DNA from: Ignavibacteriales bacterium | GTDB lineage: Bacteria; Bacteroidota; Ignavibacteria; Ignavibacteriales; Melioribacteraceae | Direction: 5' to 3' | Assembly: GCA_026390795.1 (NCBI GenBank) | Contig: JAPLFG010000003.1 | Coordinates: 434,001 to 498,000, forward strand | DNA: 64,000 nt | Shown here: piece by piece, positions 1 to 8,923 of the stretch | Layout of the letters: each line of letters opens with the position of its first letter | Numbering within the stretch: position 1 is the first letter of the stretch | Translations under genes and position numbers: made by a program | The notes under the pieces: model-generated | What the model saw: the letters and a program-made list of their open reading frames with translations, nothing else | What the model was told of the DNA's origin: nothing | Database searches by the model: none

Positions 1-89
1 TACTTTCTCAGCCTGATATTGACGGTGCCTTAGTCGGCGGAGCTTGCTTAAAAGCGGAATCTTTCGTTAAAATTATAGAAGCCGCTTAA
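1..89 (+). CDS. tpiA: Triosephosphate isomerase, C-terminal fragment
   Basis: Only the last 28 codons are in the window (reading frame begins at base 3, stop at 87-89). The residues read LSQPDIDGALVGGACLKA then a short amphipathic helix, which is the phosphate-binding 'DGxLVGGASL' loop and last helix of triosephosphate isomerase, the glycolytic enzyme interconverting dihydroxyacetone phosphate and glyceraldehyde 3-phosphate. The usual Ser of the GGAS loop is Cys here. A strong terminator follows directly, so this gene ends its transcription unit. Confidence 0.9.
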   Translation, partial: LSQPDIDGALVGGACLKAESFVKIIEAA

Positions 90-121
90 TCATTTAGTAA
101 AATATTAGTTTATCTTCAAAA

Positions 122-148
122 TGGGCTCAAAACGAGCCCATATTTTTT
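122..148 (+). terminator. Rho-independent terminator of tpiA
   Basis: Perfect 7-bp stem (tgggctc at 122-128, gagccca at 134-140) with a 5-nt loop, followed by a T-rich tract (tatttttt). It lies 33 nt after the tpiA stop. Confidence 0.85.
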
Positions 149-156
149 GGAATTTT

Positions 157-189
157 ATTGATACCCCCCCCTTCGATTTCGTATATTTG
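157..189 (+). promoter_or_regulatory. Candidate Bacteroidota-type promoter for the GH2-like/smc unit
   Basis: TATATTTG at 182-189 is a perfect match to the Bacteroidota -7 element TAnnTTTG. A weak -33 partner (ATTG, 157-160) sits 21 nt upstream. Start of transcription would be near 196. A 6-bp inverted repeat (tgccgt 190-195, acggca 211-216) falls in the short leader and ends 2 nt before the ATG. No clear Shine-Dalgarno is visible. The -7 box is seen; promoter function is inferred. Confidence 0.5.
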
Positions 190-218
190 TGCCGTTTATT
201 TGAAAAATTTACGGCATT

Positions 219-2792
219 ATGGCAAAACATCTGAAGTACCTTATCTTTCTATCAGCTTTACTGCAAAATTTGTTATTAGCTCAAATCAAAGTTATCTCCC
301 TTCCGCAAAATACGAACGGTATTTTTGATCCGGTCTTTTTTGATAGGAATGAATATCGGAATGTTGAGCTGCTAAATTCAGGCTGGCAAGTATACAGTGA
401 AAGCGATAGTGAGAAAAAAATAACTGTTTCGATCCCCGCAATTTTTGAAGGGGAAGAATCTCTTATTTTTGAGAAGAATGTAAAATTCACTGAAAAGCAG
501 CTTCAAAATTCTCAACTTGTTTTAGGATTTTTAGGATTAAACTATTCTGCTGAAATTTCTATTAACGGATACAATATTTACAAACATTCAGGCGGCTCGT
601 ATCCGTTTGAGGTTTCACTTCCTAAAGACATTTTAAAAGAGAATTCCATTATTTCTGTAAAAGTAAGTTCAAAACTTAATTCGGAAAATTCCATTCCTTC
701 AACACAACGATTTTTGTTCCCAAGTCTGAGCGGCGGTATTTTTAGAGATGTTTATATAAAAACTGTTGCTCCACTTCATATATCTTCCAATTCATATACG
801 TATTCATTTGATCAAACTCTAAGTAGAACATACATAAATTTCAAAATTGGGATTGAAAATTCATCGTTCCAAAAATCTTCTCAAGTTTCTCAATCAAAAG
901 AAATAATTGTTCGCGTAAATTTAATACCTAACGGTTCTGCAGCAGCTCAAGCAAAAGGAGATTTTGTAGAAACAATTTCTTCAGAAAATAACGAATCGAA
1001 TATCCGTCTAGAATTAATTAATCCGCTGTTATGGTCTCCGCAATCGCCAAATTATTATTTATGCGAAGTTACTCTGATTAGCAACGGATTAGTAATAGAT
1101 AAAAACGTCAAGCAGATTTCTTTTTATCAAATCAATAAAGATGAGAAGAATTTCCTTCTAAACGGAAATCCATTTGTTCTTCAAGGGACCACTTATCTCT
1201 ACGATGAATCTTCTCTCCGGCAAATGAATGGATACGACAAAATTAAAGATGATTTGACTCTCATTAAAAATACCGGATTTAATTCTGTAAGATTTTCAAA
1301 AAGCTACCCAAATCCTTATGCAATGAAACTTTGCCAGGAGCTCGGCTTATTTGCAATGGTTGAGTTACCGCTGAATTCTGTTCCGGAAGATCTTTTAGCT
1401 CTGAATGATTTTCAACTTCATACCATCCAACTTTTAAAATCGATGGTATCAAGCTACTCTGAATACGGCAACACAATATTAGCTGGCGTTGGTTCTTCAT
1501 TGCTTCCCAATTCCGTCATAACACAAAATTTTCTTTCGCGTGTTGCCGGCTCAATACGGGATAAAGGATTTTTCACTTACGCTTCTTTTGTAGGAGTTCC
1601 AATCACACCGGTTGAAGCAATAGATTTTTACGGTGTCGAATTATATTCTCCCCTTATTGCAAACATTAAAGAAGAACTTCAAAAAGGAATTGATGCGCTT
1701 GGCAAGAATTCGATCTTTGTAAGTGAAGTAACCTACCCTAACTACAAAGGCAATCAAAGCGGTTACTTGACAAAATATTCATCGGACGCTCAAGCAAAAT
1801 ATTTTAGCGTATTAATTGATCTAACAAGAGAATTAAAAATTTCCGGCTTCTTCATTAATTCACTCTGTGACTACAAAGGAGAATTTGCTTCTCTATACGG
1901 CAGTTATTCAGAAAATGGATTTTATAAATTTGGTATTCTTGATTATGCGCGCAACCTTAATGGTATCGGCTATAAAGTAATAGCCGCAAAATTGGGCAAC
2001 GATGCAAAAGTTACAATTCCAATCGGCACACGTAAAGAGGATAACCCGATTATTTTCATTTTACTTGCATTGTTTCTTTTCATTGTTATGGCTGTTCTTA
2101 TAAACACAAAGAAAAAATTCAGAGAAGATTGTACCCGTGCATTATTAAGACCGTATAATTTTTTCGCAGATGTCCGGGATCATAGAATCATGTCAGGCAT
2201 TCACACTGCGATTTTACTTTTGATCCAAGCAGGCTCGGCATCACTTCTAATTACGATATTACTTTACTATTACCGCACTAATATTTTATTAGAAAAATTA
2301 GTTATCGCAATCGGGCATCACAGCTTACTAAAGCTTATCAGTTACCTTGCGTGGAATCTGCAGAGTTGTTTTGTGTTTCTCTTCGCTCTATTCATTTTGA
2401 AATTTGTAGTAATTGCGGCAGTAATTAAGTTTGCGTCGTTCTTTATTAAAACGCGTGTTGAGTTTACAAGCATTTTATATACGGTCGTTTGGTCATTCTT
2501 GCCCTTAATTCTCTTGCTTCCGGTTGAATTAATTCTCTTCAAACTTTTAATCAATGGATCATATGAAACGGTCATTTTTATTTTTTTGATTTTATATTTC
2601 TTGTGGATTCTTCAGAGAATCTTCAAGGGAATTTATGTTGTCTTTGATGTAAGACCATTGATGGTTTATTTATACAGTCTCGCTGTAATTGTTTTATTTG
2701 TCGGCGGCATCTTATTGAAATATCAGCTGACTAGTTCAACATACTATTACATAGTAAATTCAATCAAGCAGTACAATTCAATGATTTTTTAG
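219..2792 (+). CDS. GH2-fold (beta-galactosidase-like) protein with six-helix membrane tail
   Basis: 857 residues. A signal peptide (about 1-21) is followed by a jelly-roll sugar-binding-like domain (about 50-180), an Ig-like segment, and a TIM-barrel region (about 305-600) in which 'NTGFNSVRFSKSYPNPYAM' and 'GLFAMVELPL' match the GH2 pattern. At the acid/base position, where GH2 enzymes have Asn-Glu, the sequence is Gly-Ser-Ser (425-427); the nucleophile-like Glu503 ('FVSEV') is kept. Residues about 609-835 form six predicted membrane helices, resembling a Yip1-type domain. It is therefore probably a membrane-tethered, exported pseudo-glycosidase or sugar-binding protein; activity on glycans cannot be assumed. 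It lies 9 nt upstream of smc and probably shares its transcript. The domain assignment is moderately sure, the function unknown. Confidence 0.7.
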   Translation: MAKHLKYLIFLSALLQNLLLAQIKVISLPQNTNGIFDPVFFDRNEYRNVELLNSGWQVYSESDSEKKITVSIPAIFEGEESLIFEKNVKFTEKQLQNSQLVLGFLGLNYSAEISINGYNIYKHSGGSYPFEVSLPKDILKENSIISVKVSSKLNSENSIPSTQRFLFPSLSGGIFRDVYIKTVAPLHISSNSYTYSFDQTLSRTYINFKIGIENSSFQKSSQVSQSKEIIVRVNLIPNGSAAAQAKGDFVETISSENNESNIRLELINPLLWSPQSPNYYLCEVTLISNGLVIDKNVKQISFYQINKDEKNFLLNGNPFVLQGTTYLYDESSLRQMNGYDKIKDDLTLIKNTGFNSVRFSKSYPNPYAMKLCQELGLFAMVELPLNSVPEDLLALNDFQLHTIQLLKSMVSSYSEYGNTILAGVGSSLLPNSVITQNFLSRVAGSIRDKGFFTYASFVGVPITPVEAIDFYGVELYSPLIANIKEELQKGIDALGKNSIFVSEVTYPNYKGNQSGYLTKYSSDAQAKYFSVLIDLTRELKISGFFINSLCDYKGEFASLYGSYSENGFYKFGILDYARNLNGIGYKVIAAKLGNDAKVTIPIGTRKEDNPIIFILLALFLFIVMAVLINTKKKFREDCTRALLRPYNFFADVRDHRIMSGIHTAILLLIQAGSASLLITILLYYYRTNILLEKLVIAIGHHSLLKLISYLAWNLQSCFVFLFALFILKFVVIAAVIKFASFFIKTRVEFTSILYTVVWSFLPLILLLPVELILFKLLINGSYETVIFIFLILYFLWILQRIFKGIYVVFDVRPLMVYLYSLAVIVLFVGGILLKYQLTSSTYYYIVNSIKQYNSMIF

Positions 2793-2801
2793 AGGCGCTA
2801 T

Positions 2802-5800
2802 TTGTTTTTATCCAAATTAGAGATCTTCGGATTCAAGTCTTTTGCTAACAAGACTAATATAAATTTCAACCGCGGTATAACCGGCATTGTTGGCCCTAAC
2901 GGATGCGGTAAGACAAATATTGTGGATGCAATTCGATGGGTGCTGGGTGAACAAAAAACTACAACTCTCCGCAGCGATAAAATGGAGAACGTAATCTTCA
3001 ACGGAACCCGCGATAAGAAGCCAATGGGAATGTCTGAAGTATCTCTTACTCTGGTAAATGACAAAGGCGTTCTCCCAACCGAATACACCGAAGTTACAAT
3101 TACACGTAGAATTTTTCGTTCAGGTGAAAGCGAATATCTTCTGAACAAGAATCTTTGCCGCCTTAAAGATATTACAAACCTTTTCATGGATACTGGAATA
3201 GGCGCAAATGCTTACTCTGTGATCGAGTTGAAAATGGTTGAAACAATTTTGAGCAGCAGAACCGAAGAACGCAGAAAGATGTTTGAAGAAGCTGCCGGAG
3301 TTAACAAATATAAATTGCGCCGCCGCCTCTCTTTGAAAAAATTGGATGATGTTAAATCTGATCTTACACGTGTAAATGATATTGTTTCCGAAGTTGAAAA
3401 ATCGGTTCGCTCTCTTGAACGACAAGCAAAACGTGCAGATCAATACACACAAATTCAATCTGTTTTGCGCGATAAAGAAATTGATCTTGCCGAACGTGAG
3501 TATTCTCATCTCAGCATCAAAAGGCAAAATCTCTTAACAGATATATCCGAGTTTACAAATAAAAAAGACACTATTGATCTTGACATTCGAAAAATTGAAA
3601 ATGAACTGATCCGCTATAGAAATGAAATAAATGAAATTGATACCCGCTTAGAGAACAAACGAGATGAAATTGCTCTTAATACAGACCAACTTCATACAAC
3701 ACAAAAAAATATCTCGGTTTCTGAAGAACGGCTTAAATCGCTTCTCGGCAATCATGAAAGATTGCAAAAAGAAATTTTAGAACTTCAGCATCAGTTGGAT
3801 GAAACGATTAATCATATCGAGCAAAGCAACGAAGATCTGTTAATGCTCTCTCAAAAACTTGATGAAAAGAGTTCGGAAATTTCTCAAAGTGAGCAAATAG
3901 TTATTGACCGGCGGGAAGCTCTTGAGAAGAAGCGCGGTGAATTAAAACAGCTTAATGAAGAAAAGTTTTCATTGTTAAGAGAAATTTCGGAAAGAGAAAA
4001 CAATGCTGCTAATATTAGAAAAGAACTGGCTACCCATAATTCCAACATAGAAAAACTCAATCAGAAAATTCAGAACATCACTAACAAGATTGCAAAAACA
4101 GTCGGCTTCATTGAAGAGTTGAACGTAGAGAAAAACAGTGCCGAGCAAAAGCTTAAAGATGCCGGGTTAATGATTGCTCTGCGCGAAAAAGAAAAAGAAG
4201 ATTTAGAACAAGAACTTAATTCACTTAAGCAAAAAGAAGTTGAAGAAAAAACGCTTCTTGCCGGACTGAAAGAAAAAATTGAATTTTTGCAAACATTGAT
4301 CTCCAATCTGGAAGGTATTTCTAAAGGCGCTAAAGTTCTTATTGAAAACAATGAATGGACTAAAAAGAATAAAAATATTTTTGCCGATATAGGAAACGCA
4401 CAAGAGAAATACCGGTTTGCTTTAGAAGCCGCACTCAAATCTGTTCTTAATAATCTTCTCGTTGAAAGCACAGACGATCTTCAGAATGCTATCGAGTATT
4501 TGCGAAAGAATGATCTTGGCAAAGCAAGCTTTTATTTACTGCGTTCGAACGGGCAAGTAAAGAAATCATTTATAGAAAACTTGGCGGATTTCAGTCAAAA
4601 GAGAAAAGCAAAAAAACTTGCCAAAGAGGAAACATTTATCGGTTGGGCAAAAGATTTTGTTGAAACCGAAAAAAACTGGCAGCCGTTTTTTGAACAGGCA
4701 CTGTTCAATTATGCGGTTACTGCAGATTTAAAATCTGCAATTTATCTGAACAAAAAATATCCCGGATTTAATTTTTCAACTTTAGACGGCGATTTTGTTC
4801 AAACCAGCGGTATTGTTGAAGCCGGCTCTCTTCCCAAACAAGATGAAACTTTATTTGGACGCCGCCAGCTTTTGGAAAATTTAAAGAAAGAATTCCCAAA
4901 ACATGAAACCAGTTTAGCCAGATTGAAAGCTCTTATTGCGGATACCGAGGGAAAAATTTCTAGAATTGATTTGAAGAATTTAACCGACAGCGAGAAATTA
5001 ATTGCCAATGATGTTGCAAATATAGAAAAGCAAATTTCTCAACTTGAATTTGAAAAGAACAAGGCAAACGAAGAAATTGAGAATTCTCAGAAGGAAATCC
5101 GCGAGCTTGCGGAAAAAGCAAATTTGCTTGATAATCAGATTATTACTTTCGATAAAGAACTCGATTCGCTGAATGAAAAGAAAAAAGTTTTTGAAGAGAA
5201 TATCTACTCGAATGAATCGGAACTTGATGCCTTCGAGGATGAATTCAATTCATTTGTTGAAGAGCAGAATCAGCGCAAACTTGAACTCGAACGGTTGAAA
5301 GGACAAATTGAAAACACTCGGAGTTCAATAACTCGTTCCCAATCGAATCAAACACAAATATCAAAAGGAATCGAGAAACGTCAAGAGGATTTGCAGTCTA
5401 ACGAAGTAGAGACCGACACTCTTAAAGAGAAGATAGTACAAGTAAATGATGATCTTGAATCGATTAATTCTCTCAGGCAAACGTTGCTTAATGAAGAAAA
5501 AGAGATTAGCGACAAATTAAAAGCGATTAAAGACGAAGCGGCAAAATTTGAGAATGAATTAAATCAATTGCGGAATGAACGTCAGGAAGTTTCAGATAAA
5601 GTTTACTCGTTTGAAATAAAAGAAAATGAAATTACTATCCGCACGGAAAATTTGATCGATCACATTAAAGAAAATTATTCATTAGAACTGGCTCTGAAAC
5701 AGTTTGATGATCTTGAGACTTTCGATTTTATCTCAACAACTGCTGAAGTTCAATCGCTTAAAGAAAAAATAAAAAATATTGGTCCGGTAAATCTTCTTGC

Positions 5801-6401
5801 TTATTCCGAATATGAAGAAGAAAATAAACGGCTTGAATTTTTGCATAAACAACGTGACGACTTAACAGATTCCGAAAAAGATTTGATTAAGACAATTAAC
5901 GAGATCAATGAAACAGCACAGCAGCTATTTCTTGATACATTTGAAAAAATCCGTCAAAACTTTACCCAGATATTCCAAACACTCTTCAATCCGGGCGATG
6001 AAGCAGATTTAATGCTCGAAGAAGGAATTGATCCGCTTGAAGGTAAAATTGAAATTCTTGCCAAGCCGAAAGGCAAGCGACCGACTTCAATTGAACTTCT
6101 TTCCGGAGGAGAGAAAACTTTAACCGCTACTGCTCTTCTCTTTGCGATTTATCTTGTTAAACCAAGTCCGTTTTGTATTCTTGATGAAGTTGACGCGCCT
6201 CTTGATGATGCAAATATAGACCGCTTCACCAAACTGATAAAGGAATTCAGCGTTAAGACTCAATTTATAATTGTAACTCACAACAAACGAACGATGGAAG
6301 CATCGGAAACCATGTACGGCGTAACAATTCAGGAAGAAGGTATTTCTAAATTGGTAGGCGTTCGTTTTGAAGAAATACCATCAACTTATGAACCTCAATA
6401 A
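2802..6401 (+). CDS. smc: Chromosome segregation protein SMC
   Basis: 1199 residues, normal for bacterial SMC, the ATPase that compacts and organises the chromosome with ScpA/ScpB (neither is in this window). Walker A GPNGCGKTN lies at 31-39. Two long coiled coils flank a hinge at about 500-690. The signature LSGGEKTLTA is at about 1099-1108 and Walker B FCILDEVDAPLDD at about 1124-1136. The start is TTG at 2802, giving the standard N-terminus MFLSKLEIFGFKSF; no ATG is placed suitably and no good ribosome site is visible, so translation may be coupled to the gene 9 nt upstream. The 3' end overlaps the following HAD gene. Confidence 0.97.
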   Translation: MFLSKLEIFGFKSFANKTNINFNRGITGIVGPNGCGKTNIVDAIRWVLGEQKTTTLRSDKMENVIFNGTRDKKPMGMSEVSLTLVNDKGVLPTEYTEVTITRRIFRSGESEYLLNKNLCRLKDITNLFMDTGIGANAYSVIELKMVETILSSRTEERRKMFEEAAGVNKYKLRRRLSLKKLDDVKSDLTRVNDIVSEVEKSVRSLERQAKRADQYTQIQSVLRDKEIDLAEREYSHLSIKRQNLLTDISEFTNKKDTIDLDIRKIENELIRYRNEINEIDTRLENKRDEIALNTDQLHTTQKNISVSEERLKSLLGNHERLQKEILELQHQLDETINHIEQSNEDLLMLSQKLDEKSSEISQSEQIVIDRREALEKKRGELKQLNEEKFSLLREISERENNAANIRKELATHNSNIEKLNQKIQNITNKIAKTVGFIEELNVEKNSAEQKLKDAGLMIALREKEKEDLEQELNSLKQKEVEEKTLLAGLKEKIEFLQTLISNLEGISKGAKVLIENNEWTKKNKNIFADIGNAQEKYRFALEAALKSVLNNLLVESTDDLQNAIEYLRKNDLGKASFYLLRSNGQVKKSFIENLADFSQKRKAKKLAKEETFIGWAKDFVETEKNWQPFFEQALFNYAVTADLKSAIYLNKKYPGFNFSTLDGDFVQTSGIVEAGSLPKQDETLFGRRQLLENLKKEFPKHETSLARLKALIADTEGKISRIDLKNLTDSEKLIANDVANIEKQISQLEFEKNKANEEIENSQKEIRELAEKANLLDNQIITFDKELDSLNEKKKVFEENIYSNESELDAFEDEFNSFVEEQNQRKLELERLKGQIENTRSSITRSQSNQTQISKGIEKRQEDLQSNEVETDTLKEKIVQVNDDLESINSLRQTLLNEEKEISDKLKAIKDEAAKFENELNQLRNERQEVSDKVYSFEIKENEITIRTENLIDHIKENYSLELALKQFDDLETFDFISTTAEVQSLKEKIKNIGPVNLLAYSEYEEENKRLEFLHKQRDDLTDSEKDLIKTINEINETAQQLFLDTFEKIRQNFTQIFQTLFNPGDEADLMLEEGIDPLEGKIEILAKPKGKRPTSIELLSGGEKTLTATALLFAIYLVKPSPFCILDEVDAPLDDANIDRFTKLIKEFSVKTQFIIVTHNKRTMEASETMYGVTIQEEGISKLVGVRFEEIPSTYEPQ

Positions 6402-7116
6402 CAAATCATATAAAATATTTGTTGACTTCGATGGAACGATTACACAAACCGATGTCGGCGAGGCAATGTTTCTAAGATTCGGCGATGCTGTCAAATCCAA
6501 AGCCTGGGTTGATGAATGGATTGATCAAAAAATAAATTCGATGGAACTGTGGAGATTGCTCTGCAGTCAGGTAAACAATTTTGATGAAAATGAATTTGAT
6601 CTTTTTTTAGATGAGATAAAAATTGATCCGGCATTTAAAAAATTTGTAAATTACTGCGCTACCGAAGGATTTGAGTTACGTGTTTTGAGTGACGGTTTTG
6701 ATTTTTACATTCAAAAATTTTTAGAGCGCGAAGGACTAGCGCATCTCGAAGTTTATTCCAATAAACTCTCGTTTGATGAGGAGAATAAATTAATCCCTCT
6801 CTTCCCTTTTACCGACGAAGAATGCACACAATGCGGAAATTGCAAACGGAATCATGTTTTGAATTTTAGCAGTGATGAAGATTACACTTTCTATATCGGA
6901 GATGGCATTACAGATATTTGCCCGGCACAATTTTGCGATTTCATTTTCGCGAAGCATTCATTACTGCGACATTGTGAGATAAATAGAATTACATTCTTCC
7001 CGTATTCAACTTTCGATGATGTTATCAAAAAAATTGATGAACTAAAAGCGAAAAAACGACTTAAGAAAAGACATCAAGCAGAACTAAAACGAAGAGAAGT
7101 TTTTATTCAAGGATAA
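6388..7116 (+). CDS. HAD-superfamily phosphatase, MtnX/phosphoserine-phosphatase-like
   Basis: 242 residues from the ATG at 6388, which overlaps smc by 14 nt; a TTG at 6367 would add 7 residues. HAD motif I is DFDGTITQTD, motif II the Ser in 'VLSDGFD', and motif III/IV GDGITDICPA. The cap carries a CxxCxxC cluster in 'CTQCGNCK', typical of the subfamily that includes 2-hydroxy-3-keto-5-methylthiopentenyl-1-phosphate phosphatase (MtnX). No other methionine-salvage gene is nearby, so the substrate is uncertain; SerB-type activity is an alternative. The C-terminus is basic (KKRLKKRHQAELKRR). Confidence 0.8.
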   Translation: MNLNNKSYKIFVDFDGTITQTDVGEAMFLRFGDAVKSKAWVDEWIDQKINSMELWRLLCSQVNNFDENEFDLFLDEIKIDPAFKKFVNYCATEGFELRVLSDGFDFYIQKFLEREGLAHLEVYSNKLSFDEENKLIPLFPFTDEECTQCGNCKRNHVLNFSSDEDYTFYIGDGITDICPAQFCDFIFAKHSLLRHCEINRITFFPYSTFDDVIKKIDELKAKKRLKKRHQAELKRREVFIQG

Positions 7117-7123
7117 CAACATT

Positions 7124-7200
7124 TAGTATTAGGTAAATAGTGATTAGTCGTTAGACTAACTACTATGGTCTAAATACTAGATACTAATTACTAAATACTA
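7124..7200. repeat. Long imperfect inverted repeat between HAD phosphatase and ICMT-like gene
   Basis: Two 33-nt arms (7124-7156 and 7168-7200) are inverted copies matching at about 25 of 33 positions around an 11-nt loop. Both arms are built from TAGTAATTAG-like words. The right arm ends in the A of the ATG of the next gene (7200). No T-tract follows, so it is not a standard terminator. It occupies nearly the whole spacer. Confidence 0.75.
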
Positions 7201-7787
7201 TGAAAAAAATTGCACTGAAAATATTTAAATACCGAAGCTACACGCCAATTCCATTTTTGATTCTGATGGTGGTTTTTCAAAAAGCCGATATTACAAGTAT
7301 CGTCATTGGTTTTTCTATAGCGCTACTCGGCGAGTTTTTCCGTTTGTGGGGCGTTAGTTACGCCGGCAGTGAGACACGTACAACTAATGGAGTCGGCGGA
7401 ACTTTTCTTGTTGTTTCCGGCGCCTTTGCATATCTGCGCAATCCGCTTTACCTCGGCAATATGCTGATGTACCTTGGAATTGGAATAATGTCTATGGCAC
7501 TCTTTCCATATTTGCAAATTTTTGCTCTCTTGTTTTTCTTTTGGCAGTACACTGTAATTATTAAAGAAGAAGAAAGTTTTTTACAAACAAAGTACGGTAA
7601 GAGCTATAAAGATTATTGTGCGGTAATTCCAAAATTAATTCCGTCGTTCAAAAAGTATAAAAATCCGGGTTTGGAACAACCGGAATATCAATTACAGAAA
7701 GGTCTTCGCTCTGAAAGAAGAACATTGCAGGCATTCTCTTTAATTGTTTTGATAATAATAATTCGTTACGTCTTGAGTCTGAATTGA
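7200..7787 (+). CDS. Isoprenylcysteine carboxyl methyltransferase (ICMT/PEMT)-like membrane methyltransferase
   Basis: 195 residues with 4-5 hydrophobic helices. The C-terminal half carries the family SAM-binding signature: RNPLY at 80-84, an EEE cluster at 123-125 and 'YGKSYKDY' at 132-139. ICMT/phospholipid methyltransferase proteins methylate carboxyl or amino groups of lipids or lipid-like acceptors in the membrane; the acceptor cannot be told from sequence. Its stop overlaps the TTG start of lpxB, so it is translationally coupled to a lipid A operon, suggesting an envelope lipid substrate (inference). The start codon is embedded in the end of an imperfect inverted repeat. Confidence 0.8.
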   Translation: MKKIALKIFKYRSYTPIPFLILMVVFQKADITSIVIGFSIALLGEFFRLWGVSYAGSETRTTNGVGGTFLVVSGAFAYLRNPLYLGNMLMYLGIGIMSMALFPYLQIFALLFFFWQYTVIIKEEESFLQTKYGKSYKDYCAVIPKLIPSFKKYKNPGLEQPEYQLQKGLRSERRTLQAFSLIVLIIIIRYVLSLN

Positions 7788-8923
7788 GTAAAAAATTAAT
7801 GATAGTTGCAGGCGAGGCATCTGGTGATCTTCACGGCGCAAGTTTAATAACCGAATTAAAGCGGCTCGATAGTTCTATAGAAATTTTTGGTATCGGCGGT
7901 GATAAAATGATTGCTGCCGGAATGAAAGCTCAATTTCATATAAAACAGATGGCTTTTCTTGGATTCATTGAAGTACTGAAACATCTTCCATTCATCAGCA
8001 AAGTCAGAAAGGAACTTCTTCAAAAAATTTCCGATGAAAAGATTGATACAGTTGTGTTGATTGATTATCCGGGTTTCAATTTAAACCTCGCAAAGAAATT
8101 ACATGAACTCGGAAAACAAGTTATCTATTATATATCTCCACAAGTCTGGGCATGGGGAAAAGGCAGAATTGATAAGATTAGAGAAGTAGTGAACAAAATG
8201 ATTGTAGTATTTCCATTTGAAGAAAAAATGTACCGGAGCTATAATGTAGACGTAGCATATGTCGGGCATCCGCTTATAGAACATGTTGAGAATTATCCTT
8301 ATCTCACAAAAACGGAACTTTATACCAAGCTTGGTTTAAATAAAGATAAAGAAATATTACTCCTTTTGCCCGGAAGCCGTAAGCATGAAATTGGAAAAAT
8401 ATTTCCGGAGTGTATTGCGGCCGCGGAAAAACTATCTAAAGAATTTAATTTACAAACGGTTGTTGCATGCTCGGAAAATATTGACGAGAATTTCTTTACC
8501 GGACTAACACAGGTTAAGGATTTCAAATTAGTGAAAGGATTTACATACGATCTTCTTAAGCATTCACATTTTGGAATTATTAAATCTGGCACATCAACGC
8601 TTGAAGCCGGTCTGTTTGAACTTCCTTTTATAGTTGTTTACTCTACAAATTATTTTACCTACGGACTAGGACGAATTCTTGTTCAAATAAAAAATATTGC
8701 TATGGCAAATATTATTCTTGAAGAAAATGTAATTGATGAATTGATTCAATATGATGTAAACGCAGAAAATATTTATGTAAAAAGTGCAGCAATTCTGAAT
8801 AGCAACGAAAAGTACAACGCAATAAAACAGAAACTCGGTTTAATAAAAGCAAAACTTGGCGGAACGGGAGCTTCCCGTAAAACTGCCGAATTAATTAATA
8901 TGCGCCTTAATGAAGCTAAGTAA
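7784..8923 (+). CDS. lpxB: Lipid-A-disaccharide synthase
   Basis: 379 residues. LpxB (GT19) joins UDP-2,3-diacylglucosamine and lipid X to form the tetraacyl disaccharide 1-phosphate on the inner face of the cytoplasmic membrane. Family landmarks are the N-terminal 'MIVAGEASGDLHG', 'FGIGGDKM', 'VVLIDYPGFN', 'YYISPQVWAWG', 'YVGHPL', 'LLLPGSRKHEI' and 'KSGTSTLEAGL'. The start is TTG at 7784, overlapping the upstream stop by 4 nt; an ATG five codons later is possible but shortens the N-terminus. It overlaps the next gene by 14 nt. lpxK follows one gene later, confirming the pathway. Confidence 0.96.
   Translation: MSKKLMIVAGEASGDLHGASLITELKRLDSSIEIFGIGGDKMIAAGMKAQFHIKQMAFLGFIEVLKHLPFISKVRKELLQKISDEKIDTVVLIDYPGFNLNLAKKLHELGKQVIYYISPQVWAWGKGRIDKIREVVNKMIVVFPFEEKMYRSYNVDVAYVGHPLIEHVENYPYLTKTELYTKLGLNKDKEILLLLPGSRKHEIGKIFPECIAAAEKLSKEFNLQTVVACSENIDENFFTGLTQVKDFKLVKGFTYDLLKHSHFGIIKSGTSTLEAGLFELPFIVVYSTNYFTYGLGRILVQIKNIAMANIILEENVIDELIQYDVNAENIYVKSAAILNSNEKYNAIKQKLGLIKAKLGGTGASRKTAELINMRLNEAK

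Noticed and set aside
190-216. Inverted repeat before the first complete gene as a riboswitch
   Set aside because: Only a 6-bp stem in a leader of about 20 nt, too short for a known riboswitch class.
6388-7116. Assigning the HAD protein as SerB
   Set aside because: The CxxCxxC cap and closer pattern to MtnX-like phosphatases make phosphoserine phosphatase only one option; no serine pathway gene is nearby.
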